This document shows positions 50,363-58,569 of a DNA stretch of 64,000 nt, piece after piece. A model generated the notes under the pieces. It saw nothing but the letters and a program-made list of their open reading frames with translations. It did no database searches and was not told the DNA's origin. The DNA comes from Pseudomonas sp. URMO17WK12:I11 (GTDB lineage Bacteria > Pseudomonadota > Gammaproteobacteria > Pseudomonadales > Pseudomonadaceae). The stretch is taken from assembly GCF_007677725.1 (NCBI RefSeq), contig NZ_VEDF01000008.1, positions 232,968 through 296,967 of the forward strand, written 5' to 3'. Made by a program: the position numbers and the translations under genes. Each line of letters opens with the position of its first letter. Position 1 is the first letter of the stretch.

Positions 50363-52758
50363 CGTGGCTCCTGGGTAAGGGATGTGGGTTTCCAGGTTTT
50401 CAGCCACAGGGCATTGCTGACCACGCTGACGCTCGACAACGCCATGGCGGCGCCAGCCAGCACCGGATTGAGGTAGCCCAGCGCGGCCAAGGGAATGCCG
50501 ATCATGTTGTAGATGAAGGCCCAGAACAGGTTCTGGCGAATCTTCGCATAGGTCTTGCGGCTGATCTGCAACGCGGCGGGCACCAGCTCCGGATCGCCGC
50601 GCATGAGGGTGATGCCGGCAGCATGCATGGCGACGTCGGTACCCGCGCCCATGGCAATGCCGACATCGGCGGCAGCCAGGGCCGGCGCATCATTGATGCC
50701 ATCGCCGACCATCGCCACCACACCTTGTCGCTTGAGTACGGCCACGCTGGCGGCCTTGTCGGCCGGCAGCACTTCGGCCTGCACGTCGTCGATGCCCAAC
50801 GCAGCGGCCACCACCTGCGCACTGCCGCGGTTGTCACCGGTCAACAGATGGCTGCTGATGCCGCGCGCACGCAGCGCGGCGATCGCCTGCTCGGCGCCGG
50901 GCTTGAGGGTATCGCCAAAGGCGAACAGACCCAGCACGCGGGGGCTGCTGCCAAGCTCGATCAGCCACGACAGGGTGCGGCCTTCGGCTTCCCAGGTGGC
51001 CCCCTGTTCTGCCAATCGACCCGGCGGCACATGGTGCTCTTCGAGCAGGCGCCGATTGCCCAGGGCCAAGCACCGCCCTTCGACTTGACCGCTGATGCCG
51101 CGACCGGCGAGCGTCTGGCTGTCAGCCACTGGAGGGACTGTCAGGCCTTGCTCGGCGCAGCTGGCCAGTACCGCCGTGGCCAGGGGATGCTCGCTACCGC
51201 GCTGCAGGGCGCCGGCCAGCCGATGCAGTTCGCCAGCATTGCCGTCGACGGCCTGGCTATGGACGATCCGTGGACTGCCGGAGGTGAGCGTGCCGGTCTT
51301 GTCGAACACCACATGGCTGACCGCATGGGCGCGCTCCAGTGCTTCGGCATCCTTGATCAGAATGCCGTGGCGGGCGGCGACGCCGGTACCGGCCATGATC
51401 GCCGCTGGTGTTGCCAGGCCCAGTGCACAAGGGCAGGCGATGACCAGCACCGCCACGGCGTTGATCAGCGCCGTCTGTGCGGTGGCGCCTGCCAGCAGCC
51501 AACCGACCAGGGTGAAGGCGGCCAACACCAGCACGGCCGGAACGAATACCTGGCTGACTCGGTCGACCAGCTTCTGAATCGGCGCCTTGGCCGCTTGTGC
51601 GTCCTCGACCAGGCGGATGATCTGCGCCAGTACCGTCTCGGTGCCCAGGGCCTGGGTGCGCACCAGCAATTGCCCTTCGCCGTTGATGGCACCGCCGGTC
51701 ACGGCAGCGCCGGGGTGCTTGGCGACCGGCAGGCTTTCACCGCTGATCAGGGCCTCGTCGGCATGGCTGTGACCCTGCTCGACCTGGCCATCGACCGGGA
51801 AGCGTTCGCCGGGCTTGACCAGCACCAGGTCGCCCACGCGCAGCTGTTCGATCGCCACGTTCTGTTCGTGGCCATCGACCACACGCACGGCGCGTTGCGG
51901 ACGCAGGGCTTCGAGCGCGCGAATGGCGCTGGCGGTCTGGCGCTTGGCGCGGCTTTCCAGGTACTTGCCCAGCAGTACCAGGGCGATGACCACGGCCGAG
52001 GCTTCGAAATACAGGTGTGGCGTACTGCCCGCCGGAGCCATCGCCCACTGGTACAGGCTCAAGCCGTAGCCGGCGCTGGTACCCAGGGCGACCAGCAGGT
52101 CCATGTTCCCGGCGCCCGCGCGCAGCGCTTTGTACGCGGCTTTGTAAAAGCGCGCGCCGAGGATGAACTGCACGGGGGTGGCGAGGCTGAATTGCACCCA
52201 GGCTGGGAGCATCCAGTGCACACCCAGTGGTTGCAGCAGCATGGGCAGCAGCAATGGCAGCGCCAGCAACAGGGCGCCGGCGAGCGCCAGCCGCTCGTTG
52301 CGCAGCTGGCGGCGTGCACCACGCTGGTTGGCGTTGAACGGCTGTACGGGGCTAGCGCTGTAGCCGGCCTTGGCGACGGCGTCGATCATCTGCGCATCGG
52401 CAAGTGTCTGCACAACCTCAAGATGGGCGCGTTCGCTGGCCAGGTTGACGCTGACCTGCTCGACGCCAGGCAACTTGCTCAGAGCGCGTTCGACACGGCC
52501 CACGCAGCTGGCGCAGGTCATGCCGGCAATCTGCAGCTCGACGCTGCGCGTCGCCACGCCATAGCCTGCCTTGCGAACCGCAGCGAGCAAGGCCGGCAGA
52601 CTGCCTGCCGGCGCTTGCAGCCTGGCGTGTTCATTGGCCAGATTGACGCTGACTTGCTCGGCGCCGTCGACCTTGCGCAGGGCGCGTTCGACGCGTCCAG
52701 CACAACTGGCGCAGGTCATGCCGCTGATCGGCAGATCGAAGGTTGTGGATGCAGGCAT
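50359..52758 (-). CDS. copA: Cu(I)-exporting P-type ATPase
   Basis: CopA (called cueA in some pseudomonads) pumps Cu(I) out of the cytoplasm. The 799-residue protein has two N-terminal metal-binding domains (CASC at 16-19 and 82-85), the membrane CPC motif in IACPCALGLATP, the phosphorylation motif DKTGTLT, TGDNRGSAQ and the hinge GDGINDAPAL. It is transcribed from a CueR-type promoter and is translationally coupled to cueR. Confidence 0.95.
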   Translation of the reverse strand: MPASTTFDLPISGMTCASCAGRVERALRKVDGAEQVSVNLANEHARLQAPAGSLPALLAAVRKAGYGVATRSVELQIAGMTCASCVGRVERALSKLPGVEQVSVNLASERAHLEVVQTLADAQMIDAVAKAGYSASPVQPFNANQRGARRQLRNERLALAGALLLALPLLLPMLLQPLGVHWMLPAWVQFSLATPVQFILGARFYKAAYKALRAGAGNMDLLVALGTSAGYGLSLYQWAMAPAGSTPHLYFEASAVVIALVLLGKYLESRAKRQTASAIRALEALRPQRAVRVVDGHEQNVAIEQLRVGDLVLVKPGERFPVDGQVEQGHSHADEALISGESLPVAKHPGAAVTGGAINGEGQLLVRTQALGTETVLAQIIRLVEDAQAAKAPIQKLVDRVSQVFVPAVLVLAAFTLVGWLLAGATAQTALINAVAVLVIACPCALGLATPAAIMAGTGVAARHGILIKDAEALERAHAVSHVVFDKTGTLTSGSPRIVHSQAVDGNAGELHRLAGALQRGSEHPLATAVLASCAEQGLTVPPVADSQTLAGRGISGQVEGRCLALGNRRLLEEHHVPPGRLAEQGATWEAEGRTLSWLIELGSSPRVLGLFAFGDTLKPGAEQAIAALRARGISSHLLTGDNRGSAQVVAAALGIDDVQAEVLPADKAASVAVLKRQGVVAMVGDGINDAPALAAADVGIAMGAGTDVAMHAAGITLMRGDPELVPAALQISRKTYAKIRQNLFWAFIYNMIGIPLAALGYLNPVLAGAAMALSSVSVVSNALWLKTWKPTSLTQEPR

Positions 52759-52790
52759 GGCTTCGCTCCTTGGCTAGGCGTCAAGCATCA

Positions 52791-52811
52791 ACCTTGCCAC
52801 CTGGGTAAGGT
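52791..52811 (-). promoter_or_regulatory. CueR operator of copA
   Basis: ACCTTGCC (52791-52798) and GGTAAGGT (52804-52811) form a near-perfect dyad with a 5-base centre. On the minus strand it follows a TTGACC -35 box with the long (about 19-base) spacer typical of MerR-family promoters. It also overlaps the last base of the upstream gene's stop codon. Confidence 0.85.
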
Positions 52812-53197
52812 CAATAGCCCAGGCTTGCTCGCCTCAACTCCAGCCCCTGGTGACCCATGGCGATGCGGTACTTGCTGATCTGCCCGGCCTGCAAGGTCAG
52901 GCGGGTGCTGCGTTGGTCTTCGATACCGGGTGCGCAGCCGGGCATCTGGCCTGGCAGCAAGCGCAGGCGCACATCGACCGGGCCTGGCGGCAGGTTGAAC
53001 GAGGTTGCTTGCTCCTGAAACAGGCGCCCGGAGAGTTGATCGTTGAGGTAAACGCCGATCTCACAGCTGGTCGCCACCTCCAGGCGTTCCCGAGAAATGA
53101 TCAGCACACCGTAGCCCTCGTTACCCTCGGCGCTGACCGGTGGCGCCAAGGCCAATGCGCCCAACAGCCCCACGAGGCCCGCTGCTGTCCTGAACAT
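52811..53197 (-). CDS. secreted protein of unknown function in copper locus
   Basis: This 128-residue protein has a clear Sec signal peptide (about 1-23, cleavage near APPVSA) and a small beta-rich mature domain. The phrases EIGVYLNDQLSGRLF and FNLPPGPVDVRLRLLPG recall the PEGA/DUF2846-like fold. Two cysteines in the mature part could form a disulfide; there is no Met/His-rich copper motif. It lies between copA and copZ and is bracketed by CueR operators. ATG at 53197 is favoured over an earlier in-frame start. Confidence 0.75.
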   Translation of the reverse strand: MFRTAAGLVGLLGALALAPPVSAEGNEGYGVLIISRERLEVATSCEIGVYLNDQLSGRLFQEQATSFNLPPGPVDVRLRLLPGQMPGCAPGIEDQRSTRLTLQAGQISKYRIAMGHQGLELRRASLGY

Positions 53198-53286
53198 GAA
53201 GAGTCTCCTGCTTGGCAAAACGTCAAAGGCGCAGCTTGGCCGAGGTCTTCACGGATTTCCACCCCGGCCGTTGCGTTCAGAACTTG

Positions 53287-53307
53287 ACCTTGCCGTAATG
53301 GCAAGGT
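53287..53307 (+). promoter_or_regulatory. CueR operator of copZ
   Basis: ACCTTGCC (53287-53294) and GGCAAGGT (53300-53307) form a perfect dyad with a 5-base centre. TTGACC at 53284 is the -35 box and the -10 follows after a 19-base spacer (53309-53314). It sits 36 bases before the copZ ATG. Confidence 0.88.
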
Positions 53308-53342
53308 TGAGACTGGGTGAAACTTCGATGGAGACGATCAGC

Positions 53343-53540
53343 ATGTACGTATTCAATGTTCAAGGCATGACTTGCGGCCACTGCGTCAAGGCCGTGACCC
53401 AGGCAGTCCACGCGCAGGATGGCAACGCCCGAGTGGAAGTCGACCTCGCGGCCAATCAGGTGCGGGTCGACAGTGGCTTGCCCGCGCCGCAGATCATCAC
53501 GGCAATTGAAGAAGAGGGCTATGCGGCCCAGCTTGCCTGA
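53343..53540 (+). CDS. copZ: copper chaperone CopZ
   Basis: CopZ is a 65-residue HMA-domain protein that delivers Cu(I) to CopA and CueR. It shows the motif GMTCGHC and the beta-alpha-beta-beta-alpha-beta plan ending IEEEGYAAQLA. ATG at 53343 has GGAG nine bases upstream and gives the normal domain start; an in-frame ATG 15 bases earlier is possible. Confidence 0.93.
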   Translation: MYVFNVQGMTCGHCVKAVTQAVHAQDGNARVEVDLAANQVRVDSGLPAPQIITAIEEEGYAAQLA

Positions 53541-53644
53541 GCCGCAGCGAGCGATCATCGGCGCGTTATTGTTACGAATGTTTTCATGCAGGGGCGTGCA
53601 CAGCAGGTAGACTTAGCGGCTTGCTTAGCCTGCTATGGATTTTT

Positions 53645-54823
53645 ATGAACCTGCGAATGGTGCTGATTCTGGGCGCGTTGACCGCGTTCGGACCCTTGGC
53701 GATCGACTTTTACCTGCCGGCGTTCCCGGCCATGGCACAAGCGTTCGCTACCGATGAAAAACATGTACAAACCACCTTGGCTGCCTATTTCCTGGGCCTG
53801 TCGATCGGCCAGTTGGCCTATGGTCCGGTGGCTGATCGATTTGGCCGGCGCAAGCCGCTGTTGTTTGGCGTGGCGCTGTTCGCCCTGGCATCGCTGGGCT
53901 GCGCCTTCGCGCCAAATCTCGACAGCTTGATCGTCGGGCGCTTCATCCAGGCCTTGGGTGGTTGCGCAGGCATGGTGCTGGCGCGCGCCATCGTCAGCGA
54001 CAAATGCGACCCGGTGGCCTCGGCCAAGGTGTTTTCACAACTGATGCTGGTGATGGGCCTGGCGCCGATTCTGGCGCCGTTGCTTGGCGGTATGTTGATC
54101 AACGTGGCCGGTTGGCAGTCGATCTTCCTGGTCTTGAGCCTGTTCAGCGCCGGCGCGCTGCTGGCCATCGGCCTGGGCTTGCCGGAAAGCCTCCCTGCCC
54201 ACGTGCCGCGCCAGCCGCTTTCAGGTGCTTTGCGCCAGTACCTGCGCCTGGCTGCCGATCGGGTGTATCTCGGTCATGCCTTGACCGGCGGCATCGCCAT
54301 TGCCGGCATGTTTGCCTATATCGCCGGTTCGCCGTTCGTGTTCATCAAGCTCTACGGCGTTCCCGCCGAACACTATGGCTGGTTGTTCGGCACCAATGCG
54401 GCGGGCTTCATCCTTGTGGCGCAGGTCAATGCGCGACTGCTGGCCAAGCGCGGGCCTGCGTTCCTGCTGGTGCGTGCAGTCTGGGTCTATCTGCTCGCAG
54501 GACTTGTGCTACTGGCCGTGGCGGCATTGCGTCCGACCCAGCTATGGCCGTTGCTGATTCCGTTGTTCGTCTGTCTTGCCAGCTTGGGTTGCATCATCCC
54601 CAATGCGGCGGCGTGCGCCATGAACGGGCAGGGGGCACGCGCGGGCAGCGCCTCGGCGTTGATGGGCAGCTTGCAATTTAGCGTCGCCGCTGCAGCCGCG
54701 GCGTTGGTTGGCGTGCTGCATGACGGCAGCGCCGTGCCGATGGCGCTGGTGTTGAGTGTGTGCGGGGCGTTGGTGGTCAGTGTCGCCTTGCTGACCCGGC
54801 GCTTGCAGGCCGCGCGCGGCTGA
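53645..54823 (+). CDS. Bcr/CflA family MFS drug efflux transporter
   Basis: This 392-residue protein has twelve predicted membrane helices. The opening LTAFGPLAIDFYLPAFPA and the loop 2-3 motif YGPVADRFGRRKPLL are signatures of the Bcr/CflA branch, which exports bicyclomycin, chloramphenicol or sulfonamides by proton antiport. The ribosome-binding site before the ATG at 53645 is weak. Substrate is unknown. Confidence 0.88.
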   Translation: MNLRMVLILGALTAFGPLAIDFYLPAFPAMAQAFATDEKHVQTTLAAYFLGLSIGQLAYGPVADRFGRRKPLLFGVALFALASLGCAFAPNLDSLIVGRFIQALGGCAGMVLARAIVSDKCDPVASAKVFSQLMLVMGLAPILAPLLGGMLINVAGWQSIFLVLSLFSAGALLAIGLGLPESLPAHVPRQPLSGALRQYLRLAADRVYLGHALTGGIAIAGMFAYIAGSPFVFIKLYGVPAEHYGWLFGTNAAGFILVAQVNARLLAKRGPAFLLVRAVWVYLLAGLVLLAVAALRPTQLWPLLIPLFVCLASLGCIIPNAAACAMNGQGARAGSASALMGSLQFSVAAAAAALVGVLHDGSAVPMALVLSVCGALVVSVALLTRRLQAARG

Positions 54824-55161
54824 TCGGCCGCGCGGTGGCGCACTGTCCTAGGATCGCGGTGGAAGCTTCGCTTTGATTTGCGCTACTTGAGGAACTGCAC
54901 TGTCAGCAGAGTCGCTGCTTACTCCGGGCGATTGTTCCTCATGTCCTTTGTTTGCCTTTATCTGTCGGTGGCGAGCCTCCTTCCTGGGTAGGCTCGCTGG
55001 CATCGAGGGTCGGCCTACCCACGCCCGTTGAGCTGTTCAGCCCGCCTGAGCAGTGCATTGCAGCGGCTTATACTGGCCTGGGCGCTGAGCCTGGGGGCGA
55101 ACAGCATTGCCAAGGCAGTCCTCGGAAAACCAGACGTGATCATGCGGAGAAACACAGGGAC
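54824..55161. other. 338-base gap with possible structured RNA
   Basis: No protein-coding gene is convincing here. TGAGGAAC (54888-54895) pairs perfectly with GTTCCTCA (54934-54941), with a G/C-rich 38-base interior that can pair further. A second hairpin, GCGAGCC...GGCTCGC, follows near 54970-54995. A TTATACT near 55069 could be a -10 box for the downstream ArsR-type gene, but its -35 partner is poor. Confidence 0.35.
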
Positions 55162-55869
55162 ATGAATGCAGCCAGCAGTATCAGTCAGATTGCCGGCCTG
55201 ATGGCCGACCCCAAGCGCAGCGCAATGTTGTGGGCGTTGATCGACGGCACGCCGCGACCCACCGATGAACTGGCGATGATGACAGGGCTGACGTCTTCCT
55301 CGGCCTGCGCCCATCTTTCGCTGCTGTCTTCGGCGGGCCTGCTCAGGCTCGAGGCGCGTGGCCGCAAACGTTACTTCCGCTTGGCCACCCCGCAAGTGGG
55401 CGTTGCCGTGGAAGCGCTGGCCAGCGTCCTGCTGGCCACGGACAAGCGCCCAGGCGGCGACGCCCTGCAGCTGCCGATGTCGATGCGCAGGGCACGCCGC
55501 TGTGGCGATCACCTTGGCGGTGAGCTGGCAGGTGAGCTGTATCACCGGTTGGTCGTGGCGGGGTGGCTCGATGGCGGCGAAGGCGGGCTGGTGGTCAGCG
55601 ACGAGGGGCGCAAGCAGCTTGCGGCCATTGGCGTGTACATCGACGCCCTGGCCTCGCGACATCGCCACGTCTGCACCATCTGCCACTGCAATGAGTGGAG
55701 CGACCAAGGCCCTCACCTGGGCGGCAGCTTGGGTAAGGCCCTGCTCACGCTGTTTCTGCAATCGGGCTGGATCCGCGAGCAGGACGGCAGCCGGGTGCTG
55801 CAGATTTCCGCCGACGGCGTACAGCGGATCAACGGCATCGGCCGGGTGACGACGTTGCAGATGGGCTAG
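55162..55869 (+). CDS. ArsR-family regulator with extended C-terminal domain
   Basis: The 235-residue protein has an N-terminal ArsR-like winged helix (residues about 5-85; SQIAGLMADPKRSAMLWALIDG, SACAHLSLLSSAGLLRLEARGRKRYFRL) and a long C-terminal domain with RHVCTICHCNEWSDQGPHLGG. The latter resembles the CLDWSERRPHL segment of larger ArsR-like regulators, but with three clustered cysteines (C-x2-C-x-C). The effector is unknown. ATG at 55162 closely follows CAGGGA. Confidence 0.8.
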   Translation: MNAASSISQIAGLMADPKRSAMLWALIDGTPRPTDELAMMTGLTSSSACAHLSLLSSAGLLRLEARGRKRYFRLATPQVGVAVEALASVLLATDKRPGGDALQLPMSMRRARRCGDHLGGELAGELYHRLVVAGWLDGGEGGLVVSDEGRKQLAAIGVYIDALASRHRHVCTICHCNEWSDQGPHLGGSLGKALLTLFLQSGWIREQDGSRVLQISADGVQRINGIGRVTTLQMG

Positions 55870-55886
55870 CTGCAACGTCGCGAGGG

Positions 55887-56834
55887 TTACACCAGGCGGG
55901 CGTCCAGGCTGTTCTGCGCCAGCCGGCGAGCCTGGTCTTCGCTCATGCCCAGGTGGGTGTGCAAGGCGTGGAAGTTCTCGGTGACGTAGCCGCCGAAGTA
56001 GGCTGGGTCGTCAGAGTTGACCGTAACCTTCACGCCGCGCTCGAGCATGTCGAGAATGTTGTGCTGGCTCATGTGGTCGAACACGCACAGCTTGGTGTTG
56101 GACAACGGGCACACCGTGAGCGGGATCTGTTCGTCGATGATCCGCTGCATCAGGCGCTCGTCTTCGATGGCGCGCACACCATGGTCGATGCGCTTGATCT
56201 GCAGCAGGTCCAATGCTTCCCAGATGTACTCGGGCGGGCCTTCTTCACCGGCATGGGCGACAGCGACGAAACCTTCGCTGCGGGCACGGTCGAACACGCG
56301 CTGGAACTTGCTCGGCGGATGGCCCATTTCCGAGCTGTCCAGGCCCACGGCAATGAAAGCGTCGCGGTACGGCAGCGCTTGGTCGAGGGTCTTGTGCGCT
56401 TCGTCCTCGCTGAGGTGGCGCAGGAAGCTCAGGATCAGGCCGCTGCTGATGCCGAGCTGGTCGCGACCATCCTTCAAGGCCTGATTGATGCCGTTGAGCA
56501 CCACTTCGAAGGGGATACCGCGGTCTGTGTGGGTCTGCGGGTCGAAAAAGGGCTCGGTGTGGATAACGTTCTGCGCCTTGCAGCGCTGCAGGTAGGCCCA
56601 GGTCAGGTCGTAGAAATCCTGCTCGGTGCGCAGTACATCGGCACCCTGGTAATACAGGTCGAGAAATTCCTGCAGGTTGTTGAAGGCGTAGGCGCTGCGC
56701 AGGGTCTCGACATCGTTCCAGGGCAGGGCGATCTTGTTGCGCTCGGCCAGGGCGAACAACAGTTCGGGCTCCAGCGAACCCTCAAGGTGCAGGTGCAGTT
56801 CAGCCTTGGGCAGGGCATTGAGCCAGTCGTACAT
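55887..56834 (-). CDS. adenine deaminase (adenosine deaminase superfamily)
   Basis: This 315-residue amidohydrolase shows the zinc-binding HLHLEGS at residues 14-20, HAGEEG, the RIDHGVRA histidine and NSDDPAYFGG. It belongs to the adenosine deaminase family, but the pseudomonad members at this position have been reported to act on adenine rather than adenosine (the P. aeruginosa PA0148 group, from memory). It would feed purine salvage through hypoxanthine. An SDR gene lies upstream on the same strand, 82 bases away. Confidence 0.85.
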   Translation of the reverse strand: MYDWLNALPKAELHLHLEGSLEPELLFALAERNKIALPWNDVETLRSAYAFNNLQEFLDLYYQGADVLRTEQDFYDLTWAYLQRCKAQNVIHTEPFFDPQTHTDRGIPFEVVLNGINQALKDGRDQLGISSGLILSFLRHLSEDEAHKTLDQALPYRDAFIAVGLDSSEMGHPPSKFQRVFDRARSEGFVAVAHAGEEGPPEYIWEALDLLQIKRIDHGVRAIEDERLMQRIIDEQIPLTVCPLSNTKLCVFDHMSQHNILDMLERGVKVTVNSDDPAYFGGYVTENFHALHTHLGMSEDQARRLAQNSLDARLV

Positions 56835-56916
56835 AGGGTAGATCTCGAATCAGGAACGGTTGCCAGCATTCTACAGGGCTGAGCCGGGCATTGCGCCCGG
56901 CCTGTCGCGTTTCTGA

Positions 56917-57603
56917 TCACCAGGTCAACGATTCACCCTTGTAATTGATGAAGCGCAGGCCGCCATTGCCGCTCTGGGCCTTGATCTGCTCGAGCATGCC
57001 GCGGGTGCTGGTGAGCACGTCGATTTCGGCATTTTCGCCGCCCATGTCGGTCTTGACCCAACCGGGGTGCATGGCCAGCACGCACAGGTCAGGCCGCTGC
57101 AACTCGACCACGAAGCTGTTGATCATTGAATTCAGGGCAGCCTTGCTGGCCTTGTACAGGCAAATCTCACCGCCATCGGGGATGCTCACGCTGCCCAGTA
57201 TCGAGCTCATGAACGCCAATACACCGCTGCCTTCACGCAGGTTGCCGGCCAGACGGCGGGCAACACGAATGGGGGCCACGGCGTTGGTCATGAACAGCTC
57301 GCCGATCGCCTGGGTCTGTACCGTTTCCAGCTCTTGCGGCAATGGCCCCATGACGCCGGCATTGACGAACACCAGGTCGAACACCTGGTCTTGCAGACGC
57401 TGCTGCAGGCCGTCGAGCTGCGCGGTGTCGTTCATCTCCAGTTGCTCGATGCGCACCCCCGGTACCTCGGCGAGCGCCCCAGGACGCTGGGGGTTGCGCA
57501 CCGTAGCGGTGATGGCCCAGCCGTCTTCGTGCAGGCGCTGCACCAGCCCCAGCCCAAGGCCGCGGGATGCGCCGATGATGAGGGCAGTCTTAGTGTTGAC
57601 CAT
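56917..57603 (-). CDS. short-chain dehydrogenase/reductase
   Basis: This 228-residue SDR has the cofactor motif IIGASRGLGLGL, FVNAGVMG, a catalytic serine in FMSSILG and the YKASK tyrosine-lysine pair. The substrate cannot be told from sequence. It is the first gene downstream of the 361-base gap that contains DnaA-box matches and a perfect palindrome, so its promoter must lie there. Confidence 0.87.
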   Translation of the reverse strand: MVNTKTALIIGASRGLGLGLVQRLHEDGWAITATVRNPQRPGALAEVPGVRIEQLEMNDTAQLDGLQQRLQDQVFDLVFVNAGVMGPLPQELETVQTQAIGELFMTNAVAPIRVARRLAGNLREGSGVLAFMSSILGSVSIPDGGEICLYKASKAALNSMINSFVVELQRPDLCVLAMHPGWVKTDMGGENAEIDVLTSTRGMLEQIKAQSGNGGLRFINYKGESLTW

Positions 57604-57964
57604 GAAGGGCTCCTTTGTCGGTTGCGTTGGAAGCGCTCAGCATACGTCAGGCCTGTCCCCCGCGCTTGAAATCGATTGAACAAAAAATGATCAGCACTCT
57701 GTAACCGTTAACCATCGCGGGGCTGGCCGGTTGGCTAACGGGTTATCCACAGGCTCGTCCACAGTAAATGTGCGCAACGGCCTGCCAGGGTGGGAAAGCC
57801 AGGTGATTCCTGTTGGGGATAACTCGATGAGTGTCAGGCGGTTAGGGCTGTCATCAGATGCTGATCAAATTATGATCAGAGGGCTGCAGCGCTTACCTGG
57901 CGTGGCTTGGAGCAGAGTGCCCCAAGCTTATCCACAGCCAGGCCCACAGCAGTTGTGGGCAGAT
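57604..57964. other. 361-base gap with DnaA-box cluster and palindrome
   Basis: No gene is seen here. Two exact TTATCCACA DnaA boxes lie at 57743-57751 and 57928-57936 on the + strand, and a one-mismatch box (TTATCCCCA) on the minus strand at 57814-57822. A weaker match, TCGTCCACA, is at 57755-57763. Between them CTGATCA-AATTA-TGATCAG (57861-57879) is a perfect 7-base inverted repeat with two GATC sites. CCCACA-GCAGT-TGTGGG near 57942-57958 is a hairpin at the end of yigZ. Confidence 0.7.
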
Positions 57965-58549
57965 TCACTGCGCCTGCAAGCGGATTCGGCCGCGGCTCAG
58001 ATCAGCCAGCTGCTGGCGCAGGAGAGCAACGTGGTCAGCACCCACGGCGATCTGCAGGTCGACGCCATTGGCGGTGAACTGTTCGGCCAGTACCAGGCCT
58101 TCGGCCTCGGCCAGACGCAATTTGACGAGGGCCAACTCGGCGAAGGTGCAACTGCAGGTGTAGTCGTCGCGTTGCACCAGCAGCCGTTTGCCTGCCTGCT
58201 GCAGGCATTTGTTGGCGCCACCCCCGTAGGCGCGCGCCAATCCACCGGTGCCCAGCTGGATCCCGCCGTACCAGCGGATCACCAGCACCACTACCTGGTC
58301 GCAGTCCTGTGCCTCGATGGCGGCGAGAATAGGCCGGCCGGCGGTCCCGCCGGGTTCGCCGTCGTCATTGCTGCGGTATTGCCCGGCGATCTTCCAGGCC
58401 CAGCAATTGTGTGTCGCGCCGGGGTCGCTGTGGCGCTCGATGAAAGCTGCAGCATCGGCGGCGCTGGTGATCGGCCCGGCCAGGGTGATGAAACGGCTCT
58501 TGCGGATTTCTTCGCGAAATTCGCAGAGCTCGAGCAGGGTAGAAGGCAT
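57965..58549 (-). CDS. yigZ: YigZ/IMPACT family protein
   Basis: This 194-residue protein has the UPF0029/IMPACT N-terminal domain, with IRWYGGIQLGTGGLARAYGG as the family signature, and a short ferredoxin-like C-terminal domain. Bacterial YigZ proteins bind nucleic acid or act on translation, but no enzymatic role is firmly established. It begins 20 bases after the TetR-type gene on the same strand and is probably cotranscribed. Confidence 0.88.
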   Translation of the reverse strand: MPSTLLELCEFREEIRKSRFITLAGPITSAADAAAFIERHSDPGATHNCWAWKIAGQYRSNDDGEPGGTAGRPILAAIEAQDCDQVVVLVIRWYGGIQLGTGGLARAYGGGANKCLQQAGKRLLVQRDDYTCSCTFAELALVKLRLAEAEGLVLAEQFTANGVDLQIAVGADHVALLRQQLADLSRGRIRLQAQ

Positions 58550-58569
58550 TGGTGGACCAGCTCGTGGTG

